From: Bin80 sp964503085
GTDB lineage: Bacteria; Bacteroidota; Rhodothermia; Rhodothermales; Bin80
Length of the DNA stretch: 46,077 nucleotides
Assembly: GCA_964503085.1 (NCBI GenBank)
Contig: CAZCYQ010000027.1
Coordinates: forward strand, 1 to 46,077
Direction of reading: 5' to 3'
Under the pieces are notes generated by a model. The model had not been told where the DNA came from, did no database searches, and was given only the letters and a program-made list of their open reading frames with translations. The position numbers were made by a program, and so were the translations under genes. Below, one piece after another: positions 16,078-25,249 of this stretch; the stretch's first letter is position 1, and every line of letters begins with the position of its first letter.

Positions 16078-18846
16078 GTGCGTGCTGTAATTCGTTGGGG
16101 AGTTTGCCTGGCCGTCGTGCTTATAGGAGGTACGTCGGTATCGGTTGCACAATCCCCCCTAAATCTATTTGATGCGGTCGAACGATTCCAGGCCGCTTGG
16201 GGTGTGGATATCTCCTATGCCTCGAGTACACTGGAGGGACTAACGACAGAGTGGGCTGGTCCTGTTGCAACCGATGCAGAATCGGATCTGGAGCGCCTGC
16301 TTCTGGGAACTGGCGTAACTTTCACTCGACAGCCCAGCGGCACATTTGTTCTGGAGCCTCCACCTGACGAAATCTCCATACTCACCGGAATTGTCCGCGT
16401 ACAAGAAACCGGCATTCCGCTCAGAGATGCACATATATCTCTTGTCGGAACGTCGGAAGGTACAATATCTGACCTGAATGGAGAGTTTTCCCTGTCCACA
16501 ACTCCACGTAGCCCCGCAAGAATTGCTATAAGCCATGTCGGCTACCTTTCAGTTATTCGAGAGGTTGAACTACTCGCAGACTCAACCCTGTTGATTGAAG
16601 TCTGGCTATCTGATTGGGTCATCCAGGAGCGCGACGTGGAAATTATTGCTACTCCCCTGCCTAGGGAATCTCTCCACACCATTAGTCCCTATCCATTTGA
16701 AATGGATACACGTGGGCCCGAAGTCCTGAGACAAACTGCTGGCCTGGGAACGCCCGATGCGGTTCTTAACGCCGATGAAGTAACTGGTGTGTATGTTGAC
16801 CTGAGCACCAGGGAACTCCATATTCAGGGTGGAGGACGCGGAGAGCACCAATTCCAACTTGATGGCAGCAAAATCTTCGAACCAATCCATCTGGGGCTCT
16901 TTGGAGTCTTTAACCCGTTTGCTATACGTCAGATTACGGTCCGAAAGGCCGGTTTTGATCCAGTGCATGGAAGCTATTTGGCAGGAGTCATCAATGCAGA
17001 GCATTCAATTGACGCAACTAAAACTATTGAAGTACAAGTCGATCCAATTTCATTTAACGGTCGTATCGCCAACAGAATTGAACTTGGCCCGGCAAGAGTA
17101 TCAGTAATGGGAGCATTCAGGAGTAGCGTCTGGAATCACTGGTGGAATAATTTTCGCAGTGAAAGCGTTGATCAACTGCTCAAAGACTGGAACCGTCCTG
17201 ACGCATTTCTTATGCGTGCGAGTATTTATCCGCTCAAACGCATCAATGAGCCCGAATACAATACGCTTATCGATCGACTCCAAACCGTCCCCGCGCCGCT
17301 GTTGCCGGATATTGGTTTCAATGATTTGCATGCTGCGACAAAACTTGAATTAACCAGCAACAGAGAAGCGGGCTTCTCCTGGTATCAAGGAAACAGCACG
17401 CTTGAAGGCAGACTACTATCGGCTGTGATAGACAGTACTGATAAGGTCCCTCCAGACCGCCATGCTTGGAAGAATCAAAGCATGCGCATTTACTGGAGAC
17501 AGTACCTCAACGATCACTTTAGTTGGCATACCTCGTGGCGCCGGGGGAATTACACACTCTCGCATGATTACGGTGGACTTGACCGCCAAAACAGCGTCCA
17601 TGCAGCCTTCGACATATACCAATATAATGTCATAGAAACCAGCGACCAAAATAGTCTCTTGAACCATGATCTTGGCCTATCTATAGATTACTCGATCCCT
17701 CAGCTTCATGTGCGTGCAGGCTGGGATCTCTCATGGTCAAATCATCGCTTCAGCATCCAACATGTATTTCCCCGTGTACTGGAGCATGAGCGCAAGTCAC
17801 GCACAACGTCTGGTTACGTACAGCAAACCTGGAGCCCCTGGCCGTGGACGGAGCTGACCACAGGGTTCCGCCTTACCTGGATAAAAACGCAGGACCGGTT
17901 TCATTTGGAGCCACGTGCTGCGATTCTATTCAAATCTCCGTACAGGGGAGGCTACGGAGTGTCCCTTAGGCTTGCAACCGGCGTTTATTATCAATTCTTG
18001 AATCAATTTGAGATTGCCACCATCAGTCCGAGTACGATTGTCCCTTCAACCCGCTTTTGGCTTCCTGTAGACGAAACCAACCGTGCACCTCTTGCCTATC
18101 ATTACAGTGCTGACCTGTCAGCACAGCTCTGGACTTATTGGCAGTTTGGGTTTGAGTACTACTACAAGGATCAGCGCCGGCTTTACAGAATTGATTATCC
18201 GATGCTCTGGCGCCGGGAAACGGAGGCCTCTCCGATCACCGCCATTAATGAGTTCGTGACAAACACCCATGGATTTGCATTCGGAACAGCGGCTGAACTA
18301 ATGCGGAAGGGTGATAAGTTTGACCTTGAACTGCGCTACGAGTACAGCGGATCAAGACGGGAGTATACGTTCCTCAACAATGAGCCTGTGGTTTTGCCTG
18401 TTCCCTGGAATATTCCCCGACAGTTCCACACCAAAATAGTCGTGCGACCAATCCCGCTGTTGGAAGGAACAGTCCGCTGGCGAGGCGCCTGGGGGCGAAA
18501 ATGGGGATTCCAGCAGACTTACTATGATCTCCTGGGATCGGATATTTACTATAGAGATAGACCAACCTTTGACGGCTATTCCTTCGCAAATCCCACAGCA
18601 CCTGGGCATGAGCTCGCTCCATTCAGTCAATTGGACGTTGCCTTGGCAGCATTCATTCGAGACAGAGCTGGCAATGGCATATTACAGCTGCGACTTGATG
18701 TACTCAATGCCTTTGATCGTGCTAATCCCGCGCATCGATACCTGCGACAGCAGAGCGTATTTGAGGACGAAAATCGGAGGCTGACTGATGAAATGAGCTA
18801 CCTGCTGCGTCGAACTTTCACATTCTCTGCTCGGCTACAATGGTAG
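16078..18846 (+). CDS. TonB-dependent outer-membrane receptor with STN and carboxypeptidase-like N-terminal domains
   Basis: A 922-residue outer-membrane receptor starting with GTG at 16078. A signal peptide (about 1-24) ends near SVAQ. Then come an STN signalling domain (about 28-92), a CarboxypepD_reg-like beta-sandwich (about 98-182, GIPLRDAHISLVGT...GEFSLST), a plug domain (about 205-315, including IQGGGRGEHQFQLDGSKI) and a long barrel rich in aromatic residues. The last residue is Trp in FTFSARLQW, as expected for Bam-dependent insertion. Together with the preceding sigma factor and FecR gene it forms a trans-envelope signalling cassette. It resembles FecA-like receptors more than SusC, and no SusD-type lipoprotein gene follows; the next gene is convergent after six bases. 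Import of a siderophore, glycan or other large ligand is possible but cannot be chosen from sequence. Confidence 0.9.
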   Translation: MRAVIRWGVCLAVVLIGGTSVSVAQSPLNLFDAVERFQAAWGVDISYASSTLEGLTTEWAGPVATDAESDLERLLLGTGVTFTRQPSGTFVLEPPPDEISILTGIVRVQETGIPLRDAHISLVGTSEGTISDLNGEFSLSTTPRSPARIAISHVGYLSVIREVELLADSTLLIEVWLSDWVIQERDVEIIATPLPRESLHTISPYPFEMDTRGPEVLRQTAGLGTPDAVLNADEVTGVYVDLSTRELHIQGGGRGEHQFQLDGSKIFEPIHLGLFGVFNPFAIRQITVRKAGFDPVHGSYLAGVINAEHSIDATKTIEVQVDPISFNGRIANRIELGPARVSVMGAFRSSVWNHWWNNFRSESVDQLLKDWNRPDAFLMRASIYPLKRINEPEYNTLIDRLQTVPAPLLPDIGFNDLHAATKLELTSNREAGFSWYQGNSTLEGRLLSAVIDSTDKVPPDRHAWKNQSMRIYWRQYLNDHFSWHTSWRRGNYTLSHDYGGLDRQNSVHAAFDIYQYNVIETSDQNSLLNHDLGLSIDYSIPQLHVRAGWDLSWSNHRFSIQHVFPRVLEHERKSRTTSGYVQQTWSPWPWTELTTGFRLTWIKTQDRFHLEPRAAILFKSPYRGGYGVSLRLATGVYYQFLNQFEIATISPSTIVPSTRFWLPVDETNRAPLAYHYSADLSAQLWTYWQFGFEYYYKDQRRLYRIDYPMLWRRETEASPITAINEFVTNTHGFAFGTAAELMRKGDKFDLELRYEYSGSRREYTFLNNEPVVLPVPWNIPRQFHTKIVVRPIPLLEGTVRWRGAWGRKWGFQQTYYDLLGSDIYYRDRPTFDGYSFANPTAPGHELAPFSQLDVALAAFIRDRAGNGILQLRLDVLNAFDRANPAHRYLRQQSVFEDENRRLTDEMSYLLRRTFTFSARLQW

Positions 18847-18852
18847 CCTGAT

Positions 18853-19335
18853 CTACGCAGTATCCAACCGCGCAAAGAATCGGCGACGATCCATTGCAAC
18901 TATACGGATATTGCTTCCTACCGCAATGAACTCGCCCTCAGTGGCCACTTCAATCCTTTCGCCATTAATCTCTACAATTCCCGTTGGCCGAAGCGGTGTA
19001 ATTGCCACTCCCGTTTTCCCCAGATAGCGGGCACGTTTATCTTTTCTGCGACTAGCCTCATCAACTTCTGTCTTGAGCGTGGTTGATAGTATAAACCTGT
19101 CCCATGCCCCTGAACGCCAAAGTAGAACGAACAACAGCACACCACTACCCAGCGTCCCTACCAAGGCAATCGTTCCACCCAATATACCGGACTCACTGTA
19201 TGCATACCCTACTGCAAATACAATCAGGAGAGCACCCAGCACACCAATCACGTTGAATCCTGGGATCAAATAGACCTCCACGGTGATCAGCAGGAGCCCT
19301 GCCAAAATGCACAGAATGGGAATTAAAGTTTCCAC
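18853..19335 (-). CDS. NfeD-family membrane protein (short form)
   Basis: A 160-residue membrane protein of the NfeD type. Three to four transmembrane helices (about 5-25, 28-47, 50-78) precede a C-terminal OB-fold domain (about 105-160), where YLGKTGVAITPLRPTGIVEI is the characteristic block. NfeD proteins work with SPFH/flotillin-like proteins in membrane organisation. No SPFH gene is present in this neighbourhood; beyond it is the convergent receptor gene. It starts two bases after the stop of the ClpP-NfeD gene and closes the five-gene minus-strand run. The two NfeD proteins may form a hetero-complex, which is inferred from their adjacency. Confidence 0.88.
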   Translation of the reverse strand: METLIPILCILAGLLLITVEVYLIPGFNVIGVLGALLIVFAVGYAYSESGILGGTIALVGTLGSGVLLFVLLWRSGAWDRFILSTTLKTEVDEASRRKDKRARYLGKTGVAITPLRPTGIVEINGERIEVATEGEFIAVGSNIRIVAMDRRRFFARLDTA

Positions 19336-19337
19336 AG

Positions 19338-20705
19338 CTAGGATTCGTGAATTCTAACTTCGACACGGTTGCCACGCACATTAACCACTTGGACCTGTAC
19401 GTCTTGATCAATATACTCGCCCGCCGTAATCACATCAACACGCTCCTGGTCAATCAGCATCGCACCAGACGGTCTGAGGGCCGTGAGCGTCCGCCCTACT
19501 CTGCCAATGTATTCCGAGTGTGTAACAGCGGTCGTATAACCCTCACTGCTTTTGAGTTCGGGGTGCAATACAAAGGGATTTGAGGCAGCGGTGTGCGTGA
19601 GTGTACGACCCATCATAACTGCACCAATAACCAGTGCCACCAGTGTTATTGCCACGGTGTAGATACTGGGCATAATATCCGGTATCGGAGGAAATGACAG
19701 CCCGACATTACCGACCAGCGAGACAACGAGAGCAAATAACATCAGCACCAAGCCAGATATCCCGGCAATCCCAAACCCTGGGAGTAATAGTAACTCAACC
19801 AATATTAATCCAACTCCAATTGCAAAGAGCAGTATCTCCCATATCTCAACTAAACCCAACAGGTAATGAGGGGCAAAAAAGAGAGCAATTCCAAGCAAGG
19901 CAATTGCTCCAGGAAATCCCACCCCAGGTGTTTGCAACTCAAAGTACAATCCACCTAGCATCATCAGCATAAGGATTGACTGAACTACAGGAGAACCCAG
20001 AAATCTGAGTAACCGCTCAGCGCCAGTTTCGCGATGCGCCACCAGCATGGGAGCGTCTAATCCATAGGCGGAAATCAACTCATCGACTGACTCGAGTACC
20101 CGATCTGCTACACCGAGTTCAAACGCTTCCTCTGCACTTAAAGTCAATACTTTACCCTCTTCAGACACTCCTTCCACTTCTAGGGACGGATCCACCATAG
20201 ATTCAGCAATCTGGGGATCACGGTCATTTGCCTCTGCCGTGGCTCGCATAAGGCCGCGCATGTAACTCTGATACTTGTCTGGGGCAGCTTCTCCGCCCAC
20301 TCCCTCTACCACAGTAGCCGCCCCAATTGAAGCCCCCGGCACCATAACAATGCGATCCGCAGCATAGGAGATTAATGCCCCGGCTGAAGCTGCATTCTTA
20401 TCAATGAATGCAACTGTGGGCATCTCCGCATTCAATAGCGTCTTGCGGATTTTGTCGGCGGCATCTACCAGTCCTCCAAATGTGTCAATCTCGAAGACTG
20501 TAAGCGTCGCCCCACGACTGGTTGCGTCATCGACAGCCCGGTCGATATAACGCGCCAATCCATTATCAATCATGCCGTTAACCGGCACCACAAATACAGG
20601 ACCTTCACCGGTGTCTGAATTCAACTCCAGGGGTTTGGGCGCCCGTACCTGAGCAAGCGCGGAAGGCACCAGCAAGGGCAATAAGAGCAATAATGACTTG
20701 TTCAC
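19338..20705 (-). CDS. NfeD1-type membrane-bound serine protease (ClpP-class domain plus NfeD)
   Basis: A 455-residue protein with a cleavable signal peptide (about 1-18). Its ClpP-class protease domain (about 35-225) has the oxyanion and substrate segment FEIDTFGGLVDAA, the nucleophile in NAASAGA (Ser about 107) and a lysine near 144 in PDKYQSY as general base, giving a Ser-Lys dyad. About four membrane helices follow (230-370). An OB-fold NfeD domain closes the protein, with GRVGRTLTALRPSGAMLI. Archaeal and bacterial homologues cleave hydrophobic regions of SPFH/stomatin proteins, so a membrane quality-control role is expected. The next gene, two bases on, encodes a short NfeD protein. The family is secure, the substrate unknown. 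Confidence 0.92.
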   Translation of the reverse strand: MNKSLLLLLPLLVPSALAQVRAPKPLELNSDTGEGPVFVVPVNGMIDNGLARYIDRAVDDATSRGATLTVFEIDTFGGLVDAADKIRKTLLNAEMPTVAFIDKNAASAGALISYAADRIVMVPGASIGAATVVEGVGGEAAPDKYQSYMRGLMRATAEANDRDPQIAESMVDPSLEVEGVSEEGKVLTLSAEEAFELGVADRVLESVDELISAYGLDAPMLVAHRETGAERLLRFLGSPVVQSILMLMMLGGLYFELQTPGVGFPGAIALLGIALFFAPHYLLGLVEIWEILLFAIGVGLILVELLLLPGFGIAGISGLVLMLFALVVSLVGNVGLSFPPIPDIMPSIYTVAITLVALVIGAVMMGRTLTHTAASNPFVLHPELKSSEGYTTAVTHSEYIGRVGRTLTALRPSGAMLIDQERVDVITAGEYIDQDVQVQVVNVRGNRVEVRIHES

Positions 20706-20749
20706 TTTATTTCGGCCTTATCTAATAACACCGAGCACATATTCTATCT

Positions 20750-21379
20750 TTACGCCTCATCCGGTCTTAAGGATTCATTATTTGAATAAACCGATGCGAC
20801 CGAAAACTGATAGATCACATGTTTACGCACGAACCTCGGCTGCCTGAAGTGTACCCGCATAAAGATCTGAAAGTCTGAACTGGTCCAAAAATTAACATGA
20901 CCTGGATCTTCGCTGAAGCGAATTGCTCGAGCAATGTCGTTAGCAAATTTGAAATAAGGCTCACGAGGTACCGTGATTACGACAAAGCGCCTTGCAACAC
21001 GCTTAAGTTCTGCCACAGCAGTCTCAACATCGTCCACATGTTCAAGGACCTGACTACAGACCACCGTATCAAATGAGTTATCCGAAAAAGGAAGCGCATA
21101 CAGACTCCCCAACCGATAGGTAACCGCTTCTCCGAAATTATTCTTTGCAAATTCAATGGCTTGGGGTTGGACATCTACCCCCGTAATGCTCATTGAACCA
21201 TTACGCGTTGCGAGGTACTGGCTTACAAATCCCTCTCCGCATCCCGCATCCAGCACTGTTTTTGGATTCGTACTCTCCACGAGTTGATAGATTACTTCCA
21301 TCATACTTCGCACGTGCCAGCGCGAAATCGGGTCTTTGCGTAAATGCTTTTGCCTGTTTGCGCGATTGTATTCGGCCAT
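20750..21379 (-). CDS. Class I SAM-dependent methyltransferase
   Basis: A 209-residue soluble protein with the Rossmann-like fold of class I methyltransferases. Motif I is VLDAGCGEGFVSQYL (about 42-56), the acidic residue ending strand 2 is in GVDVQPQAIEFAK, and the SFDTVVCSQVLEHVDD segment (about 104-119) is the motif IV/post-motif region seen in Methyltransf_11 enzymes. The last 50 residues are less conserved and probably form the acceptor-substrate region. No specific substrate can be named; small-molecule, lipid or sugar methylation are all possible. It lies 6 bases after the L,D-transpeptidase gene in a minus-strand operon headed by fabI, a context of envelope and lipid functions. Confidence 0.85.
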   Translation of the reverse strand: MAEYNRANRQKHLRKDPISRWHVRSMMEVIYQLVESTNPKTVLDAGCGEGFVSQYLATRNGSMSITGVDVQPQAIEFAKNNFGEAVTYRLGSLYALPFSDNSFDTVVCSQVLEHVDDVETAVAELKRVARRFVVITVPREPYFKFANDIARAIRFSEDPGHVNFWTSSDFQIFMRVHFRQPRFVRKHVIYQFSVASVYSNNESLRPDEA

Positions 21380-21385
21380 AGCAGA

Positions 21386-22180
21386 TTATTTCTCTATTAC
21401 AACTGGTGTCCCTTCCTTCACGTAGGTCCACATTAAATCCATGTCTTCATCACGAACTGCTACGCATCCCTGAGTCCAGTTTGAGGACAAGCCTGTACCG
21501 TGCCCATGAATCTCAATCATTCCCCCCAGCGGAGTCCCCATGGGAGGCGCAACCCCTCTTTTTTCAGACTGCATGATAATATCGAATTGTTGCTGATTGA
21601 TCAAACCATCACGCAACCCCCTTGCGGCATCCTCTGCGTTGGGATAATTAAGTAGAAAAGCCCTGTAAAATTTACTGTAAGGGTTTTTTCGCACGACATA
21701 GAACGCCCCTTCCGGTGTCCGCCAATGATCGGGATTGCCCTCCGTGCCCAATATCTCTTTATCTGAATAGGCGTTGTAACCAAAGTCTGCCCTAAACTCA
21801 CTAACAACTTCCAAGCCACGATGGAGCGTTACGAGTTTGCGGCGTTTCGACACGAGGATCCAAATATTTGATATTTCGTCCTCTTTCACATACCCCGTGG
21901 CACCATCCATCGTACGTATCTGCATGACGGATCCTTCGGGGGCTAGCAAAGTGACTGGCTCCCTGAAAGCAAGTCGAACATAGGGCTTTGACCTTTCGAT
22001 ATCCCGATACAGACTTGTCTTTCGACTGGTCACATAATAGAGTCGTTCTGCATCCAATTCATTGCTTGTAGGTGCCTGCAGAGCATATGAATCCGGATGT
22101 ATGAGGCAACAAATGGCTACCGCGCAAGGCAACAAGGATCGCATACAGAAACTTGCTAGAGGACTGATCTTCAGCACCAA
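21386..22180 (-). CDS. L,D-transpeptidase (YkuD family)
   Basis: A 264-residue exported protein. The N-terminus has a signal peptide or anchor (about 10-34) starting from a basic stretch. A small beta-rich segment (about 45-105), SH3-like with GATGYVKEDEIS, precedes the YkuD catalytic domain. The active-site signature is IEIHGHGTG (His about 225) with SSNWTQGCVAVRD (Cys 239, Arg 243). Such enzymes form 3-3 peptidoglycan cross-links or attach proteins to peptidoglycan in the periplasm, using tetrapeptide stems as donors. It starts 5 bases after the stop of fabI and is followed 6 bases later by a methyltransferase. The family is certain; whether it cross-links or tethers is not decided. Confidence 0.92.
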   Translation of the reverse strand: MVLKISPLASFCMRSLLPCAVAICCLIHPDSYALQAPTSNELDAERLYYVTSRKTSLYRDIERSKPYVRLAFREPVTLLAPEGSVMQIRTMDGATGYVKEDEISNIWILVSKRRKLVTLHRGLEVVSEFRADFGYNAYSDKEILGTEGNPDHWRTPEGAFYVVRKNPYSKFYRAFLLNYPNAEDAARGLRDGLINQQQFDIIMQSEKRGVAPPMGTPLGGMIEIHGHGTGLSSNWTQGCVAVRDEDMDLMWTYVKEGTPVVIEK

Positions 22181-22185
22181 ATTAA

Positions 22186-23016
22186 CTATTGTTTTTTTGC
22201 ATCTAGCATCTGCATCATGGGCTCAACCATTGCGTGCGCAATGCCCATACCGCTGAAGCCTCCATCGTTGTACAGCGTCTGCATTGTGACCATACGTGTC
22301 AGATCACTTAGAAGGGTTACCGCATAATCTCCACAACTAGCCGCATCCGCATTCCCCAACGGGGACATTCTGTCACCAAATTCAAACATAGCATCAAAAC
22401 CGGATATGCCCTGCCCAGCTGTGGTACGTGTTGGGCTCTGGGAAATGGCATTAATGCGAATATTATGTTCACCTAACCGAGATCCCCAAGTTCGTACGAT
22501 ACTCTCGAGTAAAGCCTTGGCATCACCCATTTCGGAGTAATGCGAGAATGACCGTTGTGCTCCGATATAGGAAAGCGTCAGGATTGAGCCCCCGCTTCTC
22601 ACAGCTTCGGTCTGCATTGCATGTCTAACGATCCGATGCAGACTGACCGCAGAAATATCCAAGGTCTTGGCATACCAGTCATAGTTCAGATTTTCGTACG
22701 GCCGGCGCTTGCGTACGTTTACCCCCATACCGATAGCATGAACGATAAAATCTATCTGACCGTAGTGCTCCTTGAGCTCATCAAATAGCGTGATCAGATC
22801 CTGATCTTTCGTCGCATCCGCCCAGACCACCGGGCTATTAACCTGCTCAGCTAGTGCTTCTAGTGATCCAAGTCGTTTTGCAACCGGAGCATTGGAGAGC
22901 GCAAACCGTGCTCCTTCACGGTGTGCCGACTGAGCGATTGCCCAGGCAATGCTGCTCTCGTTCAGGGCACCAAAGATAACCCCTGTCTTGCCGGTCAATA
23001 ATCCAGAACGTTCCAT
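22186..23016 (-). CDS. fabI: Enoyl-[acyl-carrier-protein] reductase (NADH), FabI
   Basis: A 276-residue short-chain dehydrogenase/reductase of the FabI type, which catalyses the last reduction of each fatty-acid elongation cycle (trans-2-enoyl-ACP to acyl-ACP) in the cytoplasm. The cofactor site GALNESSIAWAIA (16-28) is the FabI-specific variant of the glycine motif. The catalytic residues fit: Tyr150 in LTLSYIGA, Tyr160 and Lys167 in SHYSEMGDAKALLE. Numbering is only a few residues off E. coli FabI. It heads a five-gene minus-strand run (fabI, L,D-transpeptidase, methyltransferase, two NfeD-type proteins) with gaps of 2 to 44 bases. FabI is the target of triclosan-type inhibitors in other species. 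Confidence 0.94.
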   Translation of the reverse strand: MERSGLLTGKTGVIFGALNESSIAWAIAQSAHREGARFALSNAPVAKRLGSLEALAEQVNSPVVWADATKDQDLITLFDELKEHYGQIDFIVHAIGMGVNVRKRRPYENLNYDWYAKTLDISAVSLHRIVRHAMQTEAVRSGGSILTLSYIGAQRSFSHYSEMGDAKALLESIVRTWGSRLGEHNIRINAISQSPTRTTAGQGISGFDAMFEFGDRMSPLGNADAASCGDYAVTLLSDLTRMVTMQTLYNDGGFSGMGIAHAMVEPMMQMLDAKKQ

Positions 23017-23421
23017 TTTTTATTGGTTGTTATGCCCCAAAATACGAAGCCCTCCCCTATTTCCGATCCAAGAGTGTATGCCCAGAGGCTTTTAACGAAA
23101 CTGGAATGCCATTGATTTGCAAATCGCTTCGTTATTTGTGTGCACATTCAGCGACTGCAGCTCGTGAGAAATAGGAACTGGTTCACGCATCAGCCAATGC
23201 CTTTGTGCGTGGTACGCGTTTAACGCAAGACTCCCGAAAGCTCTCAACGGAGAAATGCTGTAGCACAAAATTACCCCGAAAATACAACGCTTGGCCCAAG
23301 ATTCATGTGCTGTAATCCTAACAACTCTCCTTTGGCCAAAACCGAGTAACTGGTTTAGCAGGCCATGAGCCAATGGCTCGGGAAATAGACTGGTGGTGAC
23401 TGCCACCGTCCGGGGTATCTT
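23017..23421. other. Intergenic region between the ABC exporter cassette and fabI
   Basis: About 405 bases. A minus-strand frame at 23092-23406 (GTG start, 104 codons) is fully open and looks partly coding, but I recognise no family and it has no clear start signal. It may be a small hypothetical gene or decayed sequence. The fabI promoter should lie in 23017-23091. Confidence 0.4.
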
Positions 23422-24246
23422 TCACAGGTCGCGCTTGCGCATGGACAAGAACGCAATTCCGAGGAAGATGGCGCTGTAGACCAAGGCCAGGACGGCGAGC
23501 ACTTCAACATCAAGGTATTCCAAAGCTTCGAGTCCATACTCCGCACGTTCCGCGTTGACCTCGGCCAATACCTCCGGGTAGTGGGCAAGATCGTCGCCGA
23601 GTTGATCGAGAATGTTGAACGGAAGGTATTCGGCCAAGTGCCGCATAGCTCCGCCCACTTGCGAGATCAACCTATCCACCGCCTCCTCGACAACGAGGGA
23701 GAGGAAGAGGACGCCCAGCGCAGGTCCCGAGGAGCGGATAAGCACAGAGAGCATCAACCCAGCACTCCCGAGGAGCAACAGGCTCAAGGCACCACCGCCC
23801 ATGTAGCTGAGATCCTCCGGTCGCAGGATCTCGGGGCCTCCTTGGCTCGGACTGAAAAACGTTCCACCAACGCCGATGCTCACTGCCGCTGCAATGAAGA
23901 GCAGAATAAGTCCGGCGAGCAACATGACCTTCCCCGCGTAGAACCTCTCCTTGCTGAGTCCGTCAATCACGTTCTGGCGCGCTGTACGCCAAGTAAACTC
24001 GGATGCTACGAGCAGGATCATCAGTACGCCAACGAAGAACGGTCCCAACCCGGTCACGGCGCCCAAGATATCCGGCCAGCTCTCTGGAAGAGCATAGGAC
24101 AGGTTTGGATTCCTGCGAGCCCCGCGGATGTCTTCGACTGCAGGAATTGTGGTGAAGACGGTGAATGCCCCCACGACCACCCAGAAGGATCGTCGCTTGA
24201 CCGTTTTGAGCCACTCAATCCGCAGAAGCACGCCCAGCATCTTCAA
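23422..24246 (-). CDS. ABC-2 type transporter permease (cassette 1)
   Basis: A 274-residue integral membrane protein that forms the channel half of an ABC exporter. About six transmembrane segments are visible (near 20-40, 70-90, 105-130, 150-172, 178-195 and 248-268). The N-terminal amphipathic segment LLRIEWLKTVKRRSFWVVVG and the C-terminal MRKRDL tail are typical of ABC-2 permeases of the BcrB/NosY kind. The start codon overlaps the stop of the ATPase gene (ATGA), so they are translated together. It is clearly paralogous to the permease at 33749: many blocks are identical, such as SWPDILGAV/RWPDILGAV, WRTARQN and RPEDLSYMGG/RPSDLSYMGG. The DNA is richer in G+C than surrounding genes. The substrate is unknown. 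Confidence 0.88.
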   Translation of the reverse strand: MKMLGVLLRIEWLKTVKRRSFWVVVGAFTVFTTIPAVEDIRGARRNPNLSYALPESWPDILGAVTGLGPFFVGVLMILLVASEFTWRTARQNVIDGLSKERFYAGKVMLLAGLILLFIAAAVSIGVGGTFFSPSQGGPEILRPEDLSYMGGGALSLLLLGSAGLMLSVLIRSSGPALGVLFLSLVVEEAVDRLISQVGGAMRHLAEYLPFNILDQLGDDLAHYPEVLAEVNAERAEYGLEALEYLDVEVLAVLALVYSAIFLGIAFLSMRKRDL

Positions 24247-25181
24247 GATGTGATCTTTGTCATTGAATCCACCTCACCCTGTGTGACATCTATGAAGACC
24301 TCCTCCAAACTCGACCGATAGGGCGCGAGATGGGACAGATAGATCCCTTGTCCCGCCAGGTAGCGTGTCACGCTGGCCAAATCGTCCGTGTTCAGCGTAG
24401 CAACAACGCCCTCGTCAGTTTGACGCACTAAGGTCGCTTCCTGGTAGGTCCGCATCGCGCCCGCAAGGGCCGTGGTGTCCTCCGCGCGCAGCACCACCGC
24501 CCCTCCTTCACCCACCACCTCCTCCACCGCCCCACATGCTACGATCCGCCCTTGGCGGATGATCGCGACGTGTGAACAGGTACGTTCGACTTCCACGAGC
24601 ATGTGGCTCGACAGGAAGATCGTCTTGCCGCGGTCAGCCAGAATACGGATAATCTCGCGGACCTCCCTGATCCCCTGTGGGTCGAGCCCGTTCGCCGGCT
24701 CGTCCAGGATGATCAGTTCGGGATCGTTCAGCATGGTAGCCGCGAGCGCTAACCGCTGCTTCATCCCGAGCGAATAGGTCTTGAAACGGTGCTTCGCGCG
24801 GTCGGAAAGGCCGACGAGTTCCAGGCACTCATCAATGCGGGGACGCCCCACCCCCTTCACCGCGGCAGCGACGCACAGGTTGTCGCGACCGCTCATGTAC
24901 GGATAGAAGTTGGGGGTCTCGAGCGTCGCACCAACGCGGGCGCGCGCAGCCAGAAGGCCCTTGGGGCCGGAAGCACCGAACAGGTTAAAGCTGCCGCCGG
25001 TTGGCTTAATAGTACCCACGAGCATCCCGATGGTGGTCGTCTTGCCGCTTCCGTTGGGGCCGAGGAAACCGAACACCTGGCCCTCTTCCACAGCAAAGGA
25101 AATCTGGTCCACGGCCAGCACCGATTTCGCGGCACTAGTCCCGTAGCGCTTGGTCAGGTCGCGGGTCTGGATTGCATGCAT
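24243..25181 (-). CDS. ABC transporter ATP-binding protein (cassette 1)
   Basis: A 312-residue ATPase of the BcrA/CcmA-like group. Walker A is GPNGSGKTTT (41-50). The signature is the degenerate YSLGMKQRLALAA often seen in drug or antibiotic exporters. Walker B is LIILDEPANGLDP, and the switch histidine lies in IFLSSHMLVEVE. The C-terminal 90 residues form the usual accessory domain, ending in SLEEVFIDVT. It is the first gene of a two-gene minus-strand cassette, four bases overlapping the permease. The second cassette at 32754-34576 encodes a close paralogue with long stretches of identity, for instance ARVGATLETPNFYPYMSGRD. Export of a peptide, lipid or antimicrobial is inferred from the family. 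Confidence 0.93.
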   Translation of the reverse strand: MHAIQTRDLTKRYGTSAAKSVLAVDQISFAVEEGQVFGFLGPNGSGKTTTIGMLVGTIKPTGGSFNLFGASGPKGLLAARARVGATLETPNFYPYMSGRDNLCVAAAVKGVGRPRIDECLELVGLSDRAKHRFKTYSLGMKQRLALAATMLNDPELIILDEPANGLDPQGIREVREIIRILADRGKTIFLSSHMLVEVERTCSHVAIIRQGRIVACGAVEEVVGEGGAVVLRAEDTTALAGAMRTYQEATLVRQTDEGVVATLNTDDLASVTRYLAGQGIYLSHLAPYRSSLEEVFIDVTQGEVDSMTKITS

Positions 25182-25249
25182 GTCTGGCCCGTGTGGTCCA
25201 GTGTTGCCTTTTGTGTCTAAACTTCGTCTCTTTCAGCTTCTCCAGTATA

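Noticed and set aside
16078..18846. SusC-type receptor of a polysaccharide utilisation locus
   Set aside because: No SusD-like lipoprotein or glycoside hydrolase genes are nearby, and the STN/FecR context fits a FecA-like signalling receptor better.
23092..23406. Minus-strand 104-codon frame before the ABC permease
   Set aside because: Partly coding-like but no recognised family and a GTG start without a ribosome site; kept only as a note in the spacer entry.
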